7,297 nucleotides of DNA, from assembly GCA_964370235.1 (NCBI GenBank), contig CAYJIL010000107.1, forward strand, positions 1 to 7,297. Reading direction: 5' to 3'. Each line of letters starts with the position of its first letter. Position 1 is the stretch's first letter. The notes under the pieces were generated by a model that searched no databases, was not told where the DNA came from, and saw only the letters and a program-made list of their open reading frames with translations. Shown one piece after another: positions 6,317 through 7,297 of the stretch. The position numbers were made by a program, and so were the translations under genes. The stretch comes from CAYJIL01 sp964370235. GTDB lineage: Bacteria > Bacteroidota > Bacteroidia > Bacteroidales > Rikenellaceae.

Positions 6317-6623
6317 ATATATATGAAGAGCTTAGTTTTTGGCTCTCTGTTCACGCTCTGTGGCGTGAGTAATCATATTCAGGTTTGTATAAAACAAATT
6401 ATTATAGTTAGTTTCCAATGAAAGTGCAGGGCGCATTTATGCACGTCATATCTATCCTTTAGTGTACCTTAATCACATTCTTGGGTGATTATAGGTTCTG
6501 TAAAGTGAAAAATCGATAAAATTCTTTTTTTAGGCACACTATTTTGAATTTTAGTGTAACTTGCCTAAAATATTGAGATTACATAGGATTTGGTTTTTTT
6601 GTTGGACAACAATACATATTATT
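6317..6623. other. 307-base non-coding stretch with several imperfect hairpins
   Basis: No credible gene lies here. Four inverted repeats can be read. TCACGC/GCGTGA is at 6351-6368. GTGCA/TGCAC spans a short loop near 6424-6444. A long imperfect hairpin at 6457-6505 has CTTTA, ACCT and TAATCAC on its left arm and matching GTGATTA, AGGT and TAAAG on its right. A 14-pair stem at 6528-6570 has a five-base bulge. The stretch is AT-rich and leads into the transporter gene, so it may hold its promoter, operators or a structured leader. I recognise no known riboswitch or small RNA. Confidence 0.5.
6561..6592 (+). promoter_or_regulatory. Weak candidate promoter for the formate/nitrite transporter gene
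   Basis: TTG (6561-6563), a 20-base spacer, then TAGGATTTG (6584-6592), which is TAnnTTTG with one extra base between TA and TTTG. It would start transcription near 6600, about 25 bases before the ATG at 6624. Its upstream half overlaps the right arm of the dyad at 6528-6570. No better match was seen. Confidence 0.3.
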
Positions 6624-7297
6624 ATGAAACCACTAGATCAAAAAGAGGTATTAGAGGCTCTACTTGCCATGGGCGAATCAAAGGCAAGCTATCCGTTTTA
6701 TAAGAGTTTTTCGCTTGCGATAATGGCAGGTGCATTCATCTCGGTGGGTGCGTTACTATCAATTGTTGTAGGATATGGTTTTCCCGAGGCATCGCTAGGC
6801 AATCCATCTTTGCAAAAATTGCTCTCGGCAATTACCTTTCCCATTGGACTTGTTATGATAACACTTATGAGTGCCGAACTGTTCACGGGCAACAATGCTT
6901 CGTACATGGCATCTATGTGGCAGGGTAGAATATCGCCTAGTCGAGTCGCTGCCAAATGGGCAATTGTATATTTGGGCAACTTTATAGGAGCGGTAACTTT
7001 TGCATATTTTTTTGCTCATGTTTCGGGTGTTGTATCGCCAGAGCCTTGGCATAGTGCCGTTAAGGAGATTGGTCAGTTGAAATGTAATCTTGATTGGAGC
7101 ACAGCATTTGTGAGAGCTGTTGGTGCCAATTGGCTAGTCTGTTTAGCTGTTTATCTAGCAATATCGGTTAGGGGTGGAGCAGCCAAATTTATAGCCTTAT
7201 GGTTCCCAATCATGTGCTTTGTGGCACTAGGCTTTGAGCACTCCATTGCAAATATGTTCTTCATACCGCTTGCAATGTTTGAGGGTGCCGACATCAC
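6624..7297 (+). CDS. Formate/nitrite transporter family protein, 3' end cut by window edge
   Basis: The first 224 residues of a FocA/NirC-type inner-membrane channel; the family is usually about 260-285 residues, so roughly the last fifth is missing. It works as a pentamer passing formate, nitrite or related small anions. FYKSFSLAIMAGAFISVGA (25-43) is the first membrane helix. MSAELFTGNN (82-91) is the first family signature and the omega loop with the conserved Thr88. VGANWLVCLAVYLA (166-179) is the second signature. GFEHSIANMF (203-212) carries the central pore histidine, H206, equivalent to FocA His209. The frame stays open to the edge. The ATG at 6624 gives a typical short cytosolic N-terminus and is preceded by AT-rich sequence. 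Formate is a reasonable substrate for a fermenting anaerobe, but nitrite cannot be excluded from this part. Genes beyond the edge, for example pyruvate formate-lyase, would help decide. Confidence 0.93.
   Translation, partial: MKPLDQKEVLEALLAMGESKASYPFYKSFSLAIMAGAFISVGALLSIVVGYGFPEASLGNPSLQKLLSAITFPIGLVMITLMSAELFTGNNASYMASMWQGRISPSRVAAKWAIVYLGNFIGAVTFAYFFAHVSGVVSPEPWHSAVKEIGQLKCNLDWSTAFVRAVGANWLVCLAVYLAISVRGGAAKFIALWFPIMCFVALGFEHSIANMFFIPLAMFEGADI

Noticed and set aside
6323..6421. 32-codon frame starting MKSLVFGSLFTLCGVS, resembling a short signal or membrane peptide.
   Set aside because: It begins just 7 bases after a strong terminator, has no clear promoter or upstream signal, and its sequence also forms a hairpin (6351-6368).
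6698..7052. Minus-strand open frames opposite the transporter gene.
   Set aside because: The plus-strand frame has both family signatures and the pore histidine, so these are antisense shadows.

Overview
This window looks like chromosomal DNA from a member of the Bacteroidota, probably an anaerobic, gut-type Bacteroidales. The evidence is promoter matches to the Bacteroidota sigma-factor consensus (TTTG, about 19-22 bases, TAnnTTTG), starts with A/T-rich upstream sequence and no clear Shine-Dalgarno site, an HU protein with the RNISKN arm that I recall as typical of the group, and the tiny basic MPSGKKRKRHK... protein directly behind it. I cannot name a genus from the sequence alone.

Layout. 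At the left edge there is a short unexplained stretch, then a 44-base tandem array of GGTGT (91-134). A strong minus-strand terminator (139-177) follows, which closes the leftward cluster prfA-pyrF-aspA: release factor 1, OMP decarboxylase and aspartate ammonia-lyase. prfA and pyrF share one base (TAATG). The cluster probably starts from a good promoter at 3623-3654. A 200-base divergent intergenic region with an AT-rich dyad (3680-3707) separates it from a rightward pair, ispD (MEP isoprenoid pathway) and a glutamate/aspartate-type cation symporter, 3 bases apart. Next comes a separately promoted unit: HU plus a 29-residue basic protein resembling the mS38/bS22 small ribosomal-protein family, closed by a textbook terminator (6278-6316). 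A 307-base non-coding stretch with several imperfect hairpins leads into a formate/nitrite transporter gene cut by the right edge.

How they fit. Most of this is housekeeping: translation termination, pyrimidine synthesis, isoprenoid precursor synthesis, nucleoid architecture and probably a ribosome component. A modest metabolic theme is that the symporter keeps the residues that bind aspartate/glutamate and AspA turns aspartate into fumarate and ammonia; a formate channel would also suit mixed-acid fermentation with fumarate respiration. These genes lie in separate transcription units, so the link is inference.

I see no CRISPR array, insertion sequence, phage gene or defence cassette, and no convincing undescribed multi-gene system. 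The items most worth a second look are the GGTGT array, the 29-residue protein and the structured region before the transporter gene.
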